Shown here: piece by piece, positions 15,710 to 23,616 of the stretch
Layout: every line of letters starts with the position of its first letter
How positions within the stretch are numbered: position 1 is the first letter of the stretch
Origin: Streptomyces sp. FIT100
GTDB lineage: Bacteria > Actinomycetota > Actinomycetes > Streptomycetales > Streptomycetaceae
NCBI RefSeq assembly: GCF_024584805.1
Contig: NZ_CP075715.1
Span: forward strand, 6,853,526-6,917,525
Length of the DNA stretch: 64,000 bases
Reading direction: 5' to 3'
Translations under genes and position numbers: made by a program
The notes under the pieces: model-generated
Database searches by the model: none
Told to the model about the DNA's origin: nothing
Seen by the model: the letters and a program-made list of their open reading frames with translations, nothing else

Positions 15710-16054
15710 CAGCGGTGCCCGGGAATCACTCCCGGGCCGGGGCCGGGGCCGGGCCGGGCCTCGGTCGGTCCGGCCCCCCCCCGGCTTCCCCGCTCCCCGG
15801 CTTCCCCGCTCCCCCGCTCCCCGGCTCCCCGGAGCCCCCGGTTCTCGCCACCGGGGGCTCCTGTGGCGTGTGTGCCACGTGCCCTCCATGTGGCCTTCCG
15901 AGCCGCCGCGCTCCGGTCAACTTCCTTCTACGAATGGCCGAAAGCATGCCCTTCGATCGGTGTACCGGTCCAAGCGCCTGTACCGCCTCCCCGGTGCTCC
16001 CTAGCATGTGCGTCCTACCCGACTGGATTCCCCGTTGACGTGAATGAGGACTGG
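15710..16054. other. intergenic, low-complexity C/G tracts
   Basis: 345 nt without a gene. It begins with a GC run (GGGCCGGGGCCGGGGCC-like), then near-tandem CGGCTTCCC/CGCTCCCC units (about 15780-15830), then the terminator hairpin. The last ~150 nt should contain the promoter of the methyltransferase gene; I cannot assign boxes with confidence. Confidence 0.6.
15831..15861 (+). terminator. hairpin after glycerate kinase
   Basis: GGAGCCCCCGG (15831-15841), loop TTCTCGCCA, CCGGGGGCTCC (15851-15861): a perfect 11-bp stem about 120 nt after the glycerate-kinase stop. Confidence 0.7.
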
Positions 16055-16867
16055 ATGCAGAGCGAGTCGTGGAGCCCGGACGCCATCGACACCAAGATCC
16101 CCAGCGTGGCGCGCATGTACGACTTCTTCCTGGGGGGCGACGACAACTACCAGTCCGACCGTGACGCCTGCGAGCAGTTGTTGCAGCAGGTGCCCAGCAC
16201 CAAGGTGCTGGCGATCAACAACCGCCGCTTCCTGCAGCGTGTGGTGGGGACGCTGGCCGTCGACTACGGAATCCGCCAGTTCATCGACCACGGGTCCGGT
16301 CTGCCGACACAGGACAACGTCCACCAGGTCGCCCAGGCCGTGGACCCGGCCTCGCGTGTGGTGTACGTCGACAACGACCCCATCGTGCTGGCCCACGGCC
16401 GGGCGCTGCTGGAGGAGAACGACCGCACCGCGGTCATCCAGGCCGATATGCGGGACACCGAAGGCATCTTCACCCATGAGGAGACGACGCGGCTGATCGA
16501 CTTCAGCCGGCCGGTCGCCGCGCTGTTCGTCTCCGTCATGCACTGCATTCCGGACGAGGACGACCCGGCCGGTCTCGTGCGCCGCGTCGCCGAACGCCTG
16601 GCGCCGGGCAGCTTCCTGGTGGTCTGCCAGCTCGTCAGCGACCGGGCCGAGATCCGCAAGTTCGTCACGGACTTCATGGCGGAGGCCACGGGCGGCCACT
16701 GGGGCCGGGTCCGTGAGGAGCACGAGGTCACCGAGTACTTCAACGGCCTGGAGATCCTGGAGCCGGGACTGGTGGAGGTGTCCACCTGGCGGCCGGACAA
16801 CGACCTCGCCCCGGTCCAGCAGACCGACGAGTGGATCGAGTGGGGCGGTGTCGCCCGTCTCGGGTGA
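16055..16867 (+). CDS. S-adenosyl methyltransferase of the PF04672 (DUF574) type
   Basis: A 270-aa protein typical of the actinobacterial SAM-dependent methyltransferase family PF04672. The hallmark N-terminus DTKIPSVARMYDFFLGGDDNY is followed by INNRRFLQRVV, IDHGSGLPTQDNVHQVAQ (motif I equivalent), VVYVDNDPIVLAHGRAL (acidic loop binding the ribose) and AALFVSVMHCIPDEDDP. Substrates of this family are unknown; the genes are numerous in Streptomyces and often near regulators. The ATG at 16055 was chosen for the AATGAGGA upstream; a GTG at 16040 is the alternative. A strong hairpin follows. Confidence 0.9.
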   Translation: MQSESWSPDAIDTKIPSVARMYDFFLGGDDNYQSDRDACEQLLQQVPSTKVLAINNRRFLQRVVGTLAVDYGIRQFIDHGSGLPTQDNVHQVAQAVDPASRVVYVDNDPIVLAHGRALLEENDRTAVIQADMRDTEGIFTHEETTRLIDFSRPVAALFVSVMHCIPDEDDPAGLVRRVAERLAPGSFLVVCQLVSDRAEIRKFVTDFMAEATGGHWGRVREEHEVTEYFNGLEILEPGLVEVSTWRPDNDLAPVQQTDEWIEWGGVARLG

Positions 16868-16887
16868 CCGGCCCGCAGCATGACGCG

Positions 16888-16922
16888 CCGCGGCCCCGGG
16901 CGGGAGACGCCCGGGGCCGCGG
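16888..16922. terminator. strong hairpin between convergent genes
   Basis: CCGCGGCCCCGGGC (16888-16901) pairs with GCCCGGGGCCGCGG (16909-16922) over 14 bp with a GGGAGAC loop, just after the methyltransferase stop. It probably acts for both the methyltransferase and the leftward HTH gene. Confidence 0.85.
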
Positions 16923-16961
16923 CCTTGTCTGTGTCCGGTCCTTGTTCCCGGTCCGTTCCGG

Positions 16962-16989
16962 CTTCCGGCTTCCGGCTTCCGGCTTCCGG
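16962..16989. repeat. CTTCCGG tandem repeat
   Basis: Four perfect head-to-tail copies of the 7-mer CTTCCGG, followed by a degenerate fifth, in the intergenic space 20 nt downstream of the HTH regulator's stop. Confidence 0.9.
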
Positions 16990-17009
16990 TTCCGCGCTCC
17001 GCTGCGTGC

Positions 17010-17912
17010 TCAGAGGTGGGCCAGACGCTCCTGCACCAGCGCCAGGGACTGCCTGGGGGTGAGGGCACAGGCGCCGAGCCGGTCGAGCATGTCGCGGTAC
17101 TGCTCGACGACCTGAGGCTTCTGGCTGAAGGTGCTGTCCGTCAGATGCTCGATGTAGACGGCGTCCTTGAGGTCGCCCAGCGCGAAGCGCAGATACGTCA
17201 CCCCGGTGCCGACGCCGACCGAGGCCGTCACGTCCAGGGGAGCGATCTGCAGCGTGATCCGGGGCTGCTGCATCATCGCGGCGAGATGTTCCAACTGCCC
17301 GCGCATCACCTGCGGACCGCCGACCGTGCGCAGCAGCACGGACTCGTCGATCAGCGCCCACAGCCGCGGACCGTCCTTCTGGTCGAGCTGGCGCTGGCGC
17401 TCCTGCCGGAGGTCGACGCGGCGCTGCACATCGTGGCTGTAGAGCCGTGCGGGCCCGGACTGGATCACCGCGCGAGCGTAGGCGGAGGTCTGCAACAGGC
17501 CGGGCACATAGAACGGTTCGTACGTACGGATCGTCGCCGCCGCGCCCTCCAGGGCGACCAGCGGGGCGAAGAAGTCCGACAGGACGTCGCTGAAGCTGCG
17601 CCACCAGTCGCTCCTGCGGGACTGCTCCACGAGCCGCACGAACTCCGTGACGCGCTCGTCGCCCTCCACCCCGTACAGATCCAGCAGGGCGAGGGCGTCG
17701 GCGGGCTTGCAGCCGTGCCGGCCCAGTTCGATCCGGCTCGTCTTGGAGCGGGAGAAGCCGAGCCGCACGTCGACGGCGGAGGGGTCGAGCCCGGCGGCCA
17801 CGCGAAGCTCGCGCAACTTGCCGCCAAGGATCACCTTCAGGGCGGTCGGGTTGGTCTCGACCGCTCCCAAGGGCCCGGTGAACAACGACGGGCTCGGTTC
17901 GACTGCAGCCAT
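17010..17912 (-). CDS. helix-turn-helix regulator with DUF5753 (Scr1-type)
   Basis: A 300-aa protein. Residues ~25-95 are an XRE-like HTH (GGKLRELRVAAGLDPSAV, then FSRSKTSRIELGR), and the rest is the DUF5753 domain (FAPLVALEGAAATIRTYEP, VPGLLQTSAYARAVI, DESVLLRTVGG). Streptomyces encodes dozens of these, usually next to a DUF397 small protein and an RsbW-like ATPase. Some members act in antibiotic and developmental regulation, and the pairs have been likened to toxin-antitoxin modules. Here the DUF397 gene lies 92 nt upstream on the same strand and the ATPase is divergent. DNA targets cannot be read from sequence. Confidence 0.92.
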   Translation of the reverse strand: MAAVEPSPSLFTGPLGAVETNPTALKVILGGKLRELRVAAGLDPSAVDVRLGFSRSKTSRIELGRHGCKPADALALLDLYGVEGDERVTEFVRLVEQSRRSDWWRSFSDVLSDFFAPLVALEGAAATIRTYEPFYVPGLLQTSAYARAVIQSGPARLYSHDVQRRVDLRQERQRQLDQKDGPRLWALIDESVLLRTVGGPQVMRGQLEHLAAMMQQPRITLQIAPLDVTASVGVGTGVTYLRFALGDLKDAVYIEHLTDSTFSQKPQVVEQYRDMLDRLGACALTPRQSLALVQERLAHL

Positions 17913-18004
17913 CGCGCGCTCCTGCGGACTATTGAGAAGACGACGACACTATCCCGTACTTCCCTGGATGAGCCATGGGGAACTGGTCGGTGAACTGATG
18001 ACTT

Positions 18005-18238
18005 TCAGCCAATCACGGTGTCGAAATCGCCGCCGCGGGCACCCGCGACGAACGCCTCCACCTCGTCGCGGGTGTAGACGAGCGCCGGCCCCTGCGGGTC
18101 ACGGGAGTTGCGCACGGCCACCTGACCGTCCGGAAGCGCTGCCAACTCCACGCAGTTGCCCGTGGCGTTGCTGTGGCTGCTCTTGATCCATGTGACCGAG
18201 CTCAGCGCGTCCGCCCGCATGCCGTTGGGGAACTCCAT
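18005..18238 (-). CDS. DUF397 small protein
   Basis: A 77-aa single DUF397 domain: WIKSSHSNATGNCVELA, VAVRNSRDPQGPALVYT and EVEAFVAGARGGDFD, the three conserved blocks of the family, at usual length. DUF397 proteins are cognate partners of the DUF5753 HTH regulators; the adjacent HTH gene is next on the strand. ATG at 18238; a GTG two codons upstream is an alternative. Confidence 0.92.
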   Translation of the reverse strand: MEFPNGMRADALSSVTWIKSSHSNATGNCVELAALPDGQVAVRNSRDPQGPALVYTRDEVEAFVAGARGGDFDTVIG

Positions 18239-18300
18239 GCCCACCAACCCCTCTGTGTTCGCACGTTCGTTCGTTCCGGATCTGGTCACTGCAATCTCAG

Positions 18301-18312
18301 ATGCAATTGCAT
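18301..18312. promoter_or_regulatory. 12-bp perfect palindrome in DUF397/ATPase divergent spacer
   Basis: ATGCAATTGCAT is a perfect 12-bp palindrome in a locally AT-rich part of the 155-nt spacer, 63 nt upstream of the DUF397 start and 82 nt upstream of the ATPase start. Its composition stands out against the high-GC background and makes it a good operator candidate, possibly for the adjacent HTH protein. Confidence 0.45.
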
Positions 18313-18393
18313 TTCCGGTGCCGGCTCGACAATACTCGTTTCCCACCGGCTGTCGCAGCGTCGAACACCCCAGCCCGCAGGGGGACATGAGCA

Positions 18394-18972
18394 GTGACGA
18401 TTCACCTGTCAACGATTTCGAGCACGCAGGCCGGGCACGGCAGCCGGCCTGCGTCCGCGCAAGTCGGCCCGAAACCGTCGCCCGAGACCCCACGTGAGAC
18501 GTGGCAGGGGCATGCCCTGGGCGACGGGCTTCCCGCTCTCGGCGGCTTCGCCGCCTGCGGCCTCGACGGCACTCCGCGGAACGCCTGCCAGGCGCGGCGG
18601 TTCGTCACGCTCACCCTGAACGGCTGGGAGCTGGAGCCGCTCGTCCCCGACATGGCGCTGATCGTCAGCGAGCTCGTCACCAACGCGGTGCGGCACGGGC
18701 TCACGACCGAGGCCCCGGAAGCCGCCACGGAGTACCCCCTGTGGCTGGGTCTCGTCCGGCAGCCCGACCACATCGTCTGCTCCGTCGCCGACCCGAGCCC
18801 CGAGCCGCCGCGCCCGCGCAACGCCGACGACACGGCCTTCGACGGCCGCGGCCTCGCCCTGATCGGCGCCCTCAGCGACACCTGGTCCTGGTCGCCGATG
18901 GAGCCCCGCGGCAAGACGGTCTGGGCCAGCCTCGCCCTCCCCTCCCCGGCCCTCCTCACGCCCCGGGACTGA
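18394..18972 (+). CDS. RsbW-like ATP-binding anti-sigma regulatory protein
   Basis: A 192-aa protein with a GHKL/HATPase_c_2 domain: N-box ALIVSELVTNAVRHG, G1-like VCSVADPSP and G2 FDGRGLALIGALSDTW, ending with GKTVWASLAL. This family comprises serine kinases or anti-anti-sigma-type switches acting with partner proteins; specific partners are unknown. The first ~55 residues are Ser/Pro/Gly-rich and probably disordered. GTG start at 18394 with GGGGAC upstream. Divergent from the DUF397/HTH pair, completing the frequent Streptomyces trio. Ends near a 16-bp bidirectional terminator. Confidence 0.88.
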   Translation: MTIHLSTISSTQAGHGSRPASAQVGPKPSPETPRETWQGHALGDGLPALGGFAACGLDGTPRNACQARRFVTLTLNGWELEPLVPDMALIVSELVTNAVRHGLTTEAPEAATEYPLWLGLVRQPDHIVCSVADPSPEPPRPRNADDTAFDGRGLALIGALSDTWSWSPMEPRGKTVWASLALPSPALLTPRD

Positions 18973-19143
18973 GCCTGAGCCGGGCCCGGCCGCCAAGCGC
19001 CCCGGCCCTCGGGCCCGGCAGTCCCCGGCCCTGGGAGCGGCCGTCCCCGGCCCTGCCGGGGGCGTGGATGCGGGCGGGCAGCGGGCCCGGGCGGCACGGG
19101 GCCCGGGCGGCGGCTTCGGACCCCGCACGACAGGCGCGTACGA

Positions 19144-19179
19144 CGAAGGGCCCGGGTGCCGAAGCACCCGGGCCCTTCG
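19144..19179. terminator. 16-bp bidirectional terminator
   Basis: CGAAGGGCCCGGGTGC (19144-19159), tetraloop CGAA, GCACCCGGGCCCTTCG (19164-19179): a perfect 16-bp stem between the convergent ATPase and pssA genes. The preceding ~150 nt is a GC-rich series of CCCGGCCCT-like units without a gene. Confidence 0.92.
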
Positions 19180-19203
19180 AGGCCGTGAGGAACCGCCGTG
19201 ACG

Positions 19204-20088
19204 CTACGGAAGCTGGGCCGAAGCCCGCGCCTCGCGCCGGTTGTCGCGGAAGGTGTTCACCCGCCGCGCCGTCGCGAACAGCGGGATCGTCGCCGCCAGC
19301 ACGATCTGCAGCGCGCAGCCGGTCTGGAGCAGCATCTGGCCGCCCGGCGCGTCGAACGCCCACGCCGCGAGCAGACCCATCGCCGCCACGATCCAGCTGA
19401 GCATCGCCACCGCGAGGACGCCCCGCGGCTTCGGGTACTCGACCCGGCTCACCATCAGCCAGGCCGCGCCGATGATCGCCATCAGCGTCGGGATGAACGG
19501 CAGCTCCAGCAGGATGATCGAGACGACCGTCAGCGCGCCGAACGGGCTCGGCATGCCCTGGAACATGCCGTCCTTCAGCGTCACGCACGAGAATCTGGCC
19601 AGTCGCAGCACGACCGCGAGCAGCACGACGATCGCGGCCACCGCCGAGACCTTCTGATGGGCGTCGTCGGCGACCATTCCGTACACGAGGACGAAGTACG
19701 CCGGGGCGAGCCCGAAGCTGATCAGGTCGGACAGGTTGTCCAGCTCCGCGCCCATCGGCGAGCTGCGCAGCTTGCGCGCCACGAGCCCGTCGAAGAGGTC
19801 GAAGACGGCCGCGCAGAGCATGAGGATCACGGCGGTCGCGGCGGAGTGCCGCGCCATGCCGCTCTCGGGGCTGCCGACGAGATGGGGGATGAGGATTCCG
19901 GTGGTGGTGAAGTACACCGCCATGAATCCGCACGTGGCGTTACCGAGCGTGAGGGTGTCCGCTATTGAGAGCCGCAGGGAGAGGGGCATCTCCTCGGCGT
20001 CGTCGGCGGCCTCGGAGGCGGACGCGGACTCGGCGCCCTCGGCGTCCCGGACCCACCCGGCCTCCGTCTCGGGATCAATCACGGTCAA
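19204..20088 (-). CDS. pssA: CDP-diacylglycerol--serine O-phosphatidyltransferase
   Basis: An integral membrane CDP-alcohol phosphatidyltransferase (294 aa) forming phosphatidylserine from CDP-diacylglycerol and serine. The diagnostic DGx2ARx8Gx3Dx3D motif is intact (DLFDGLVARK, GAELDNLSDLISFG). Six to eight hydrophobic spans follow an acidic N-terminal ~35 residues. The N-terminus overlaps the end of psd by 14 nt, so synthesis and decarboxylation of phosphatidylserine are co-expressed. Confidence 0.95.
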   Translation of the reverse strand: MTVIDPETEAGWVRDAEGAESASASEAADDAEEMPLSLRLSIADTLTLGNATCGFMAVYFTTTGILIPHLVGSPESGMARHSAATAVILMLCAAVFDLFDGLVARKLRSSPMGAELDNLSDLISFGLAPAYFVLVYGMVADDAHQKVSAVAAIVVLLAVVLRLARFSCVTLKDGMFQGMPSPFGALTVVSIILLELPFIPTLMAIIGAAWLMVSRVEYPKPRGVLAVAMLSWIVAAMGLLAAWAFDAPGGQMLLQTGCALQIVLAATIPLFATARRVNTFRDNRREARASAQLP

Positions 20089-20731
20089 TGCGAGTCACCC
20101 CCGCGGTCGTGGCCTGGCCCACCTCGACGGCGACCTCGACACCGGCCGGAAGGTAGATGTCGACGCGCGAACCGAAGCGGATCAGGCCGATGCGCTCACC
20201 CTGCTCGACCTTGGTGCCCTGGGGGATGTAGGGCACGATGCGCCGGGCGACGGCGCCCGCGATCTGGACCATCTCGATGTCGCCGAGCTCGGTGTCGAAG
20301 TGCCAGACGACCCGCTCGTTGTTCTCGCTCTCCTTGTTGAACGCCGGAACGAATCCACCGGGCACGTGCTCGACGGACGTCACCGTGCCGGCCAGCGGCG
20401 CGCGGTTGACGTGGACATTCAGAGGGCTCATGAAGATGGCGACGCGGGTGCGCCCGTCCTTCCACGGCATGATGCTCTGCACCACACCGTCGGCCGGGGA
20501 GATCACCCGGCCCTGGGCGATCTCGCGCTCGGGGTCGCGGAAGAACCACAGCATGCCCGCCGCGAGCGCGGTGGTGGGCACGGCGATGGCCGCGGCGCGC
20601 TTCGACCGGCGCGCACGCGCCAGGCTCAGGGCCGCGGTCGCGACGGTCGGCAGGAGCCACGGCGATGCTCCGCGCGCGAGGCGTACGCCGAGCAGGCTGT
20701 CGCGAGGTGCAGAGGTTTGGCTGTGGGGCAT
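20075..20731 (-). CDS. psd: phosphatidylserine decarboxylase proenzyme
   Basis: Converts phosphatidylserine to phosphatidylethanolamine; matures by autocleavage to a pyruvoyl enzyme. The 218-aa short (type II/PSD-A) form has the membrane-anchor region (residues 22-65), WFFRDPERE, ISPADGVVQ, FMSPLNVHVNRAP and the cleavage motif RFGS with Ser188 as pyruvoyl precursor. The start is set at ATG 20731, preceded by GAAGGTC; the longer frame upstream adds 12 basic residues without support. Upstream partner of pssA. Confidence 0.94.
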   Translation of the reverse strand: MPHSQTSAPRDSLLGVRLARGASPWLLPTVATAALSLARARRSKRAAAIAVPTTALAAGMLWFFRDPEREIAQGRVISPADGVVQSIMPWKDGRTRVAIFMSPLNVHVNRAPLAGTVTSVEHVPGGFVPAFNKESENNERVVWHFDTELGDIEMVQIAGAVARRIVPYIPQGTKVEQGERIGLIRFGSRVDIYLPAGVEVAVEVGQATTAGVTRIDRD

Positions 20732-20912
20732 GGATGACCTTCGTAGCGGATGATGCCGCGCTGGCAACAGGGGGACGGCGGCTTTCCGGCGATGCTATCG
20801 GTTGCTGACCGCAACTGGGCAAGCCAGAGGCCGAGTCGGCCGGCCGGAAGCCCCCGGCGCAAGCAGCCCGGGTGTGATCTTCTTCGCGGCCGAACCGACC
20901 CAAAAGCGACGT

Positions 20913-22118
20913 TCACCCCTGGAATCGGTACTCCTCGAGGAGCCGACGACCAATGATCATTTTCTGGATCTCGGCGGTACCTTCGCCGATAAGCAGCATC
21001 GGAGCCTCGCGGTAGAGGCGCTCGATCTCGTACTCCTTGGAGAAGCCGTAACCGCCGTGGATGCGGAAGGCGTCCTCGACGACTTCCTTGCAGTATTCGG
21101 ACGCGAGGTACTTCGCCATCCCTGCCTCCAGGTCGTTTCGCTCCCCGGAGTCCTTTTTGCGCGCTGCGTTGACCATCATCGCATGGGCCGCCTCGACCTT
21201 GGTAGCCATCTCGGCGAGCTTGAACTGAATGGCCTGGTGCTGCGCGATCGGCTTTCCGAAAGTATGACGCTGCTGGGCATAGGAGACACCCAGTTCGAAG
21301 GCACGTTGAGCGACGCCGCAGCCACGCGCCGCCACGTTCACGCGGCCGACCTCCACGCCGTCCATCATTTGGTAAAACCCTCGGCCGGTGGTGCCGCCGA
21401 GTACCCGATCGGCCGGAATGCGAAGTCCGTCCATGATGAGCTCGGTCGTGTCGACGCCCTTGTAGCCCATCTTGTCGATCTTCCCGGGAATGGTGAGGCC
21501 GGGGCGGACCTCTCCGAAACCGGGCTCCTTCTCGACCAGGAAGGTCGTCATCGACTTGTGCGGGGCCGTCCCCTCGGGGTGTCCTTCGTCACTTCTGACG
21601 AGTACGGCCACCAGGGTCGACGTGCCGCCGTTCGTCAGCCACATCTTCTGGCCGTTCAGGACGTACTCGTCGCCGTCCTTCACCGCCTTCGACGTGATCG
21701 CCGACACGTCCGAGCCGAGCCCCGGCTCGGACATCGAGAAGGCGCCGCGCACCTCGCCGGCCGCCATCCGGGGCAGGAAGTGATCCTTCTGCTCCTGGGT
21801 GCCGTGCTGCTTGAGCATGTACGCCACGATGAAGTGCGTGTTGATGATCCCCGAGACGGACATCCAGCCGCGGGCGATCTCCTCGACGCAGAGGGCGTAC
21901 GTCAGCAGGGACTCGCCCAGGCCCCCGTACTCCTCGGGGATCATCAGGCCGAAGAGTCCGAGCTCCTTGAGGCCGTCCACGATCTGCTGCGGATACTCGT
22001 CGCGGTGCTCCAGCTCGGTCGCGACCGGGATGATCTCTTTGTCGACAAAGTCCCGGACGGTCTTCAGGATCTCCTGCTGGACATCGGTCAGACCGGCGGT
22101 CTGGGCGAGTCGGGCCAT
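20913..22118 (-). CDS. acyl-CoA dehydrogenase (probable methylsuccinyl-CoA dehydrogenase)
   Basis: A 401-aa FAD acyl-CoA dehydrogenase: AFSMSEPGLGSDV and YVLNGQKMWLTNGG (flavin/substrate loop), RHTFGKPIAQHQAIQFKLAEM, FRIHGGYGFSKEYEIERLYR and LLIGEGTAEIQK, which carries the expected catalytic Glu. As the last gene of the ccrA-meaA-mcl-maoC operon (2-nt gap after maoC), it is best assigned to the methylsuccinyl-CoA to mesaconyl-CoA step of the ethylmalonyl-CoA pathway. This rests on context, since general short-chain acyl-CoA dehydrogenases have the same motifs. ATG at 22118. Confidence 0.9.
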   Translation of the reverse strand: MARLAQTAGLTDVQQEILKTVRDFVDKEIIPVATELEHRDEYPQQIVDGLKELGLFGLMIPEEYGGLGESLLTYALCVEEIARGWMSVSGIINTHFIVAYMLKQHGTQEQKDHFLPRMAAGEVRGAFSMSEPGLGSDVSAITSKAVKDGDEYVLNGQKMWLTNGGTSTLVAVLVRSDEGHPEGTAPHKSMTTFLVEKEPGFGEVRPGLTIPGKIDKMGYKGVDTTELIMDGLRIPADRVLGGTTGRGFYQMMDGVEVGRVNVAARGCGVAQRAFELGVSYAQQRHTFGKPIAQHQAIQFKLAEMATKVEAAHAMMVNAARKKDSGERNDLEAGMAKYLASEYCKEVVEDAFRIHGGYGFSKEYEIERLYREAPMLLIGEGTAEIQKMIIGRRLLEEYRFQG

Positions 22119-22120
22119 GG

Positions 22121-22645
22121 CTACTTCTCCGCCTTCTTCGGGGGCTCGATCAGCTCCGGGCGGCCCGGCTGCTCGCCGCCGCGCTCCTTGATGTACGTCT
22201 CGGTGGGGACCATCACCTTGCGGCGGAACACGCACACCAGCGTGCCGTCCTGCTTGTAGCCCTTGGTCTCGACGTGGACGATGCCGCGGTCGCTCTTCGA
22301 CTTCGACGGCGTCTTGCCGAGGACGGTCGTCTCACCGTAGATCGTGTCGCCGTGGAAGGTCGGCGCGACATGGCGGAGCGACTCGATCTCCAGATTGGCG
22401 ATCGCCTTTCCCGACACGTCCGGCACCGACATGCCGAGCAGCAGCGAATAGATGTAATTGCCCACGACGACGTTCTTCCCGAAGTCCGTCGTCCTCTCCG
22501 CATAGTTCGTGTCCATGTGGAGCGGGTGGTGGTTCATCGTCAGCAGACAGAACAGGTGGTCGTCGTACTCGGTGACCGTCTTTCCCGGCCAGTGCTTGTA
22601 GACCGCGCCGACCTCGAACTCTTCGAAGGTGCGTCCGAACTGCAT
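22121..22645 (-). CDS. MaoC-type hydratase (mesaconyl-CoA hydratase candidate)
   Basis: A 174-aa hot-dog-fold dehydratase/hydratase: GRTFEEFEVGAVYKHWPGKT, DHLFCLLTMNHHPLHMDTNYA (catalytic Asp/His region), VVVGNYIYSLLLGMSV and APTFHGDTIYGETTVLGK. In this operon it fits mesaconyl-CoA hydratase, giving beta-methylmalyl-CoA. The ATG at 22645 is favoured by GGAGG 10 nt upstream; a GTG at 22654 overlaps the mcl stop. Close packing on both sides shows operon membership. Confidence 0.9.
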   Translation of the reverse strand: MQFGRTFEEFEVGAVYKHWPGKTVTEYDDHLFCLLTMNHHPLHMDTNYAERTTDFGKNVVVGNYIYSLLLGMSVPDVSGKAIANLEIESLRHVAPTFHGDTIYGETTVLGKTPSKSKSDRGIVHVETKGYKQDGTLVCVFRRKVMVPTETYIKERGGEQPGRPELIEPPKKAEK

Positions 22646-22650
22646 GGTGC

Positions 22651-23616
22651 TCACGCCTCCGGGGCTTCGAACTTCGAGGTACGGGTCATACCGGCGGCGC
22701 GGCCCTTGCCCGAGATGACCAGCGCCATCTTGCGGCTGGCCTCGTCGATCATCTCGTCGCCGAGCATCGCGGAGCCCTTCTTGCCGCCCGCCTCGGACGT
22801 GCAGTACTCGTACGCGTCCAGGATCAGCTCGGCGTGGTCGAAGTCCTCCTGGGAGGGCGAGAAGATCTCGTTGGCCGCGGCGACCTGGTCCGGGTGGAGC
22901 ACCCACTTGCCGTCGAAGCCGAGAGCGGCGGCGCGCCGGGCGACGGCGCGGTAGCCCTCCTGGTTGCGGATCTGGAGGTAGGGGCCGTCGATCGCCTGGA
23001 GGTTGTGCGTACGGGCCGCCATCAGGATGCGCATGAGGATGTAGTGGTACGCGTCCGCCGGGTAGCCGGGCGGCTGCTCGCCCACGACCAGCGACTTCAT
23101 GTTGATGGAGGCCATGAAGTCGGCCGGGCCGAAGATGATCGTCTCCACGCGCGACGAGGCGGCGGCGATCGCGTCGACGTTCACCAGGCCCTTGGCGTTC
23201 TCGATCTGCGCCTCGATGCCGATCTTGCCGACCTCGAAGCCCATCGTCTTCTCGATCTGGGTGAGGAGGAGGTCGAGGGCGACGATCTGCTCGGCGTCCT
23301 GGACCTTCGGCAGCATGATGCAGTCGAGGTTCTGGCCGGCGCCCTCGACGACCGTCACGACGTCCCGGTACGTCCAGTGGGTGGTCCAGTCGTTGACCCG
23401 CACGACGCGCGTCTTGCCCGTCCAGTCGCCCTCGTTGAGGAACTTGACGATGGTGTGCCGCGCCTCGGGTTTGGCGAGCGGCGCGCAGGCGTCCTCCAGG
23501 TCCAGGAAGACCTGGTCGGCCGGCAGGCCCTGGGCCTTCTCCAGGAAACGCGGGTTGCTGCCCGGGACCGCCAGGCAGGAACGACGCGGGCGCAGCCGGT
23601 TGACGGGGCTTGTCAT
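22651..23616 (-). CDS. mcl: HpcH/HpaI-type CoA lyase (malyl/beta-methylmalyl-CoA lyase)
   Basis: A 321-aa CitE-like lyase: RRSCLAVPGSNPRFLEKA, VFLDLEDACAP (metal-binding acidic residues), RVNDWTTHWTYRDVV, IMLPKVQDAEQI, IGIEAQIENAKGLVN and the long GKWVLHPDQVAAANEIFSPS segment typical of the malyl-CoA lyase branch. It would cleave beta-methylmalyl-CoA to propionyl-CoA and glyoxylate. The start ATG overlaps the meaA stop (ATGA), so translation is coupled. Confidence 0.92.
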   Translation of the reverse strand: MTSPVNRLRPRRSCLAVPGSNPRFLEKAQGLPADQVFLDLEDACAPLAKPEARHTIVKFLNEGDWTGKTRVVRVNDWTTHWTYRDVVTVVEGAGQNLDCIMLPKVQDAEQIVALDLLLTQIEKTMGFEVGKIGIEAQIENAKGLVNVDAIAAASSRVETIIFGPADFMASINMKSLVVGEQPPGYPADAYHYILMRILMAARTHNLQAIDGPYLQIRNQEGYRAVARRAAALGFDGKWVLHPDQVAAANEIFSPSQEDFDHAELILDAYEYCTSEAGGKKGSAMLGDEMIDEASRKMALVISGKGRAAGMTRTSKFEAPEA

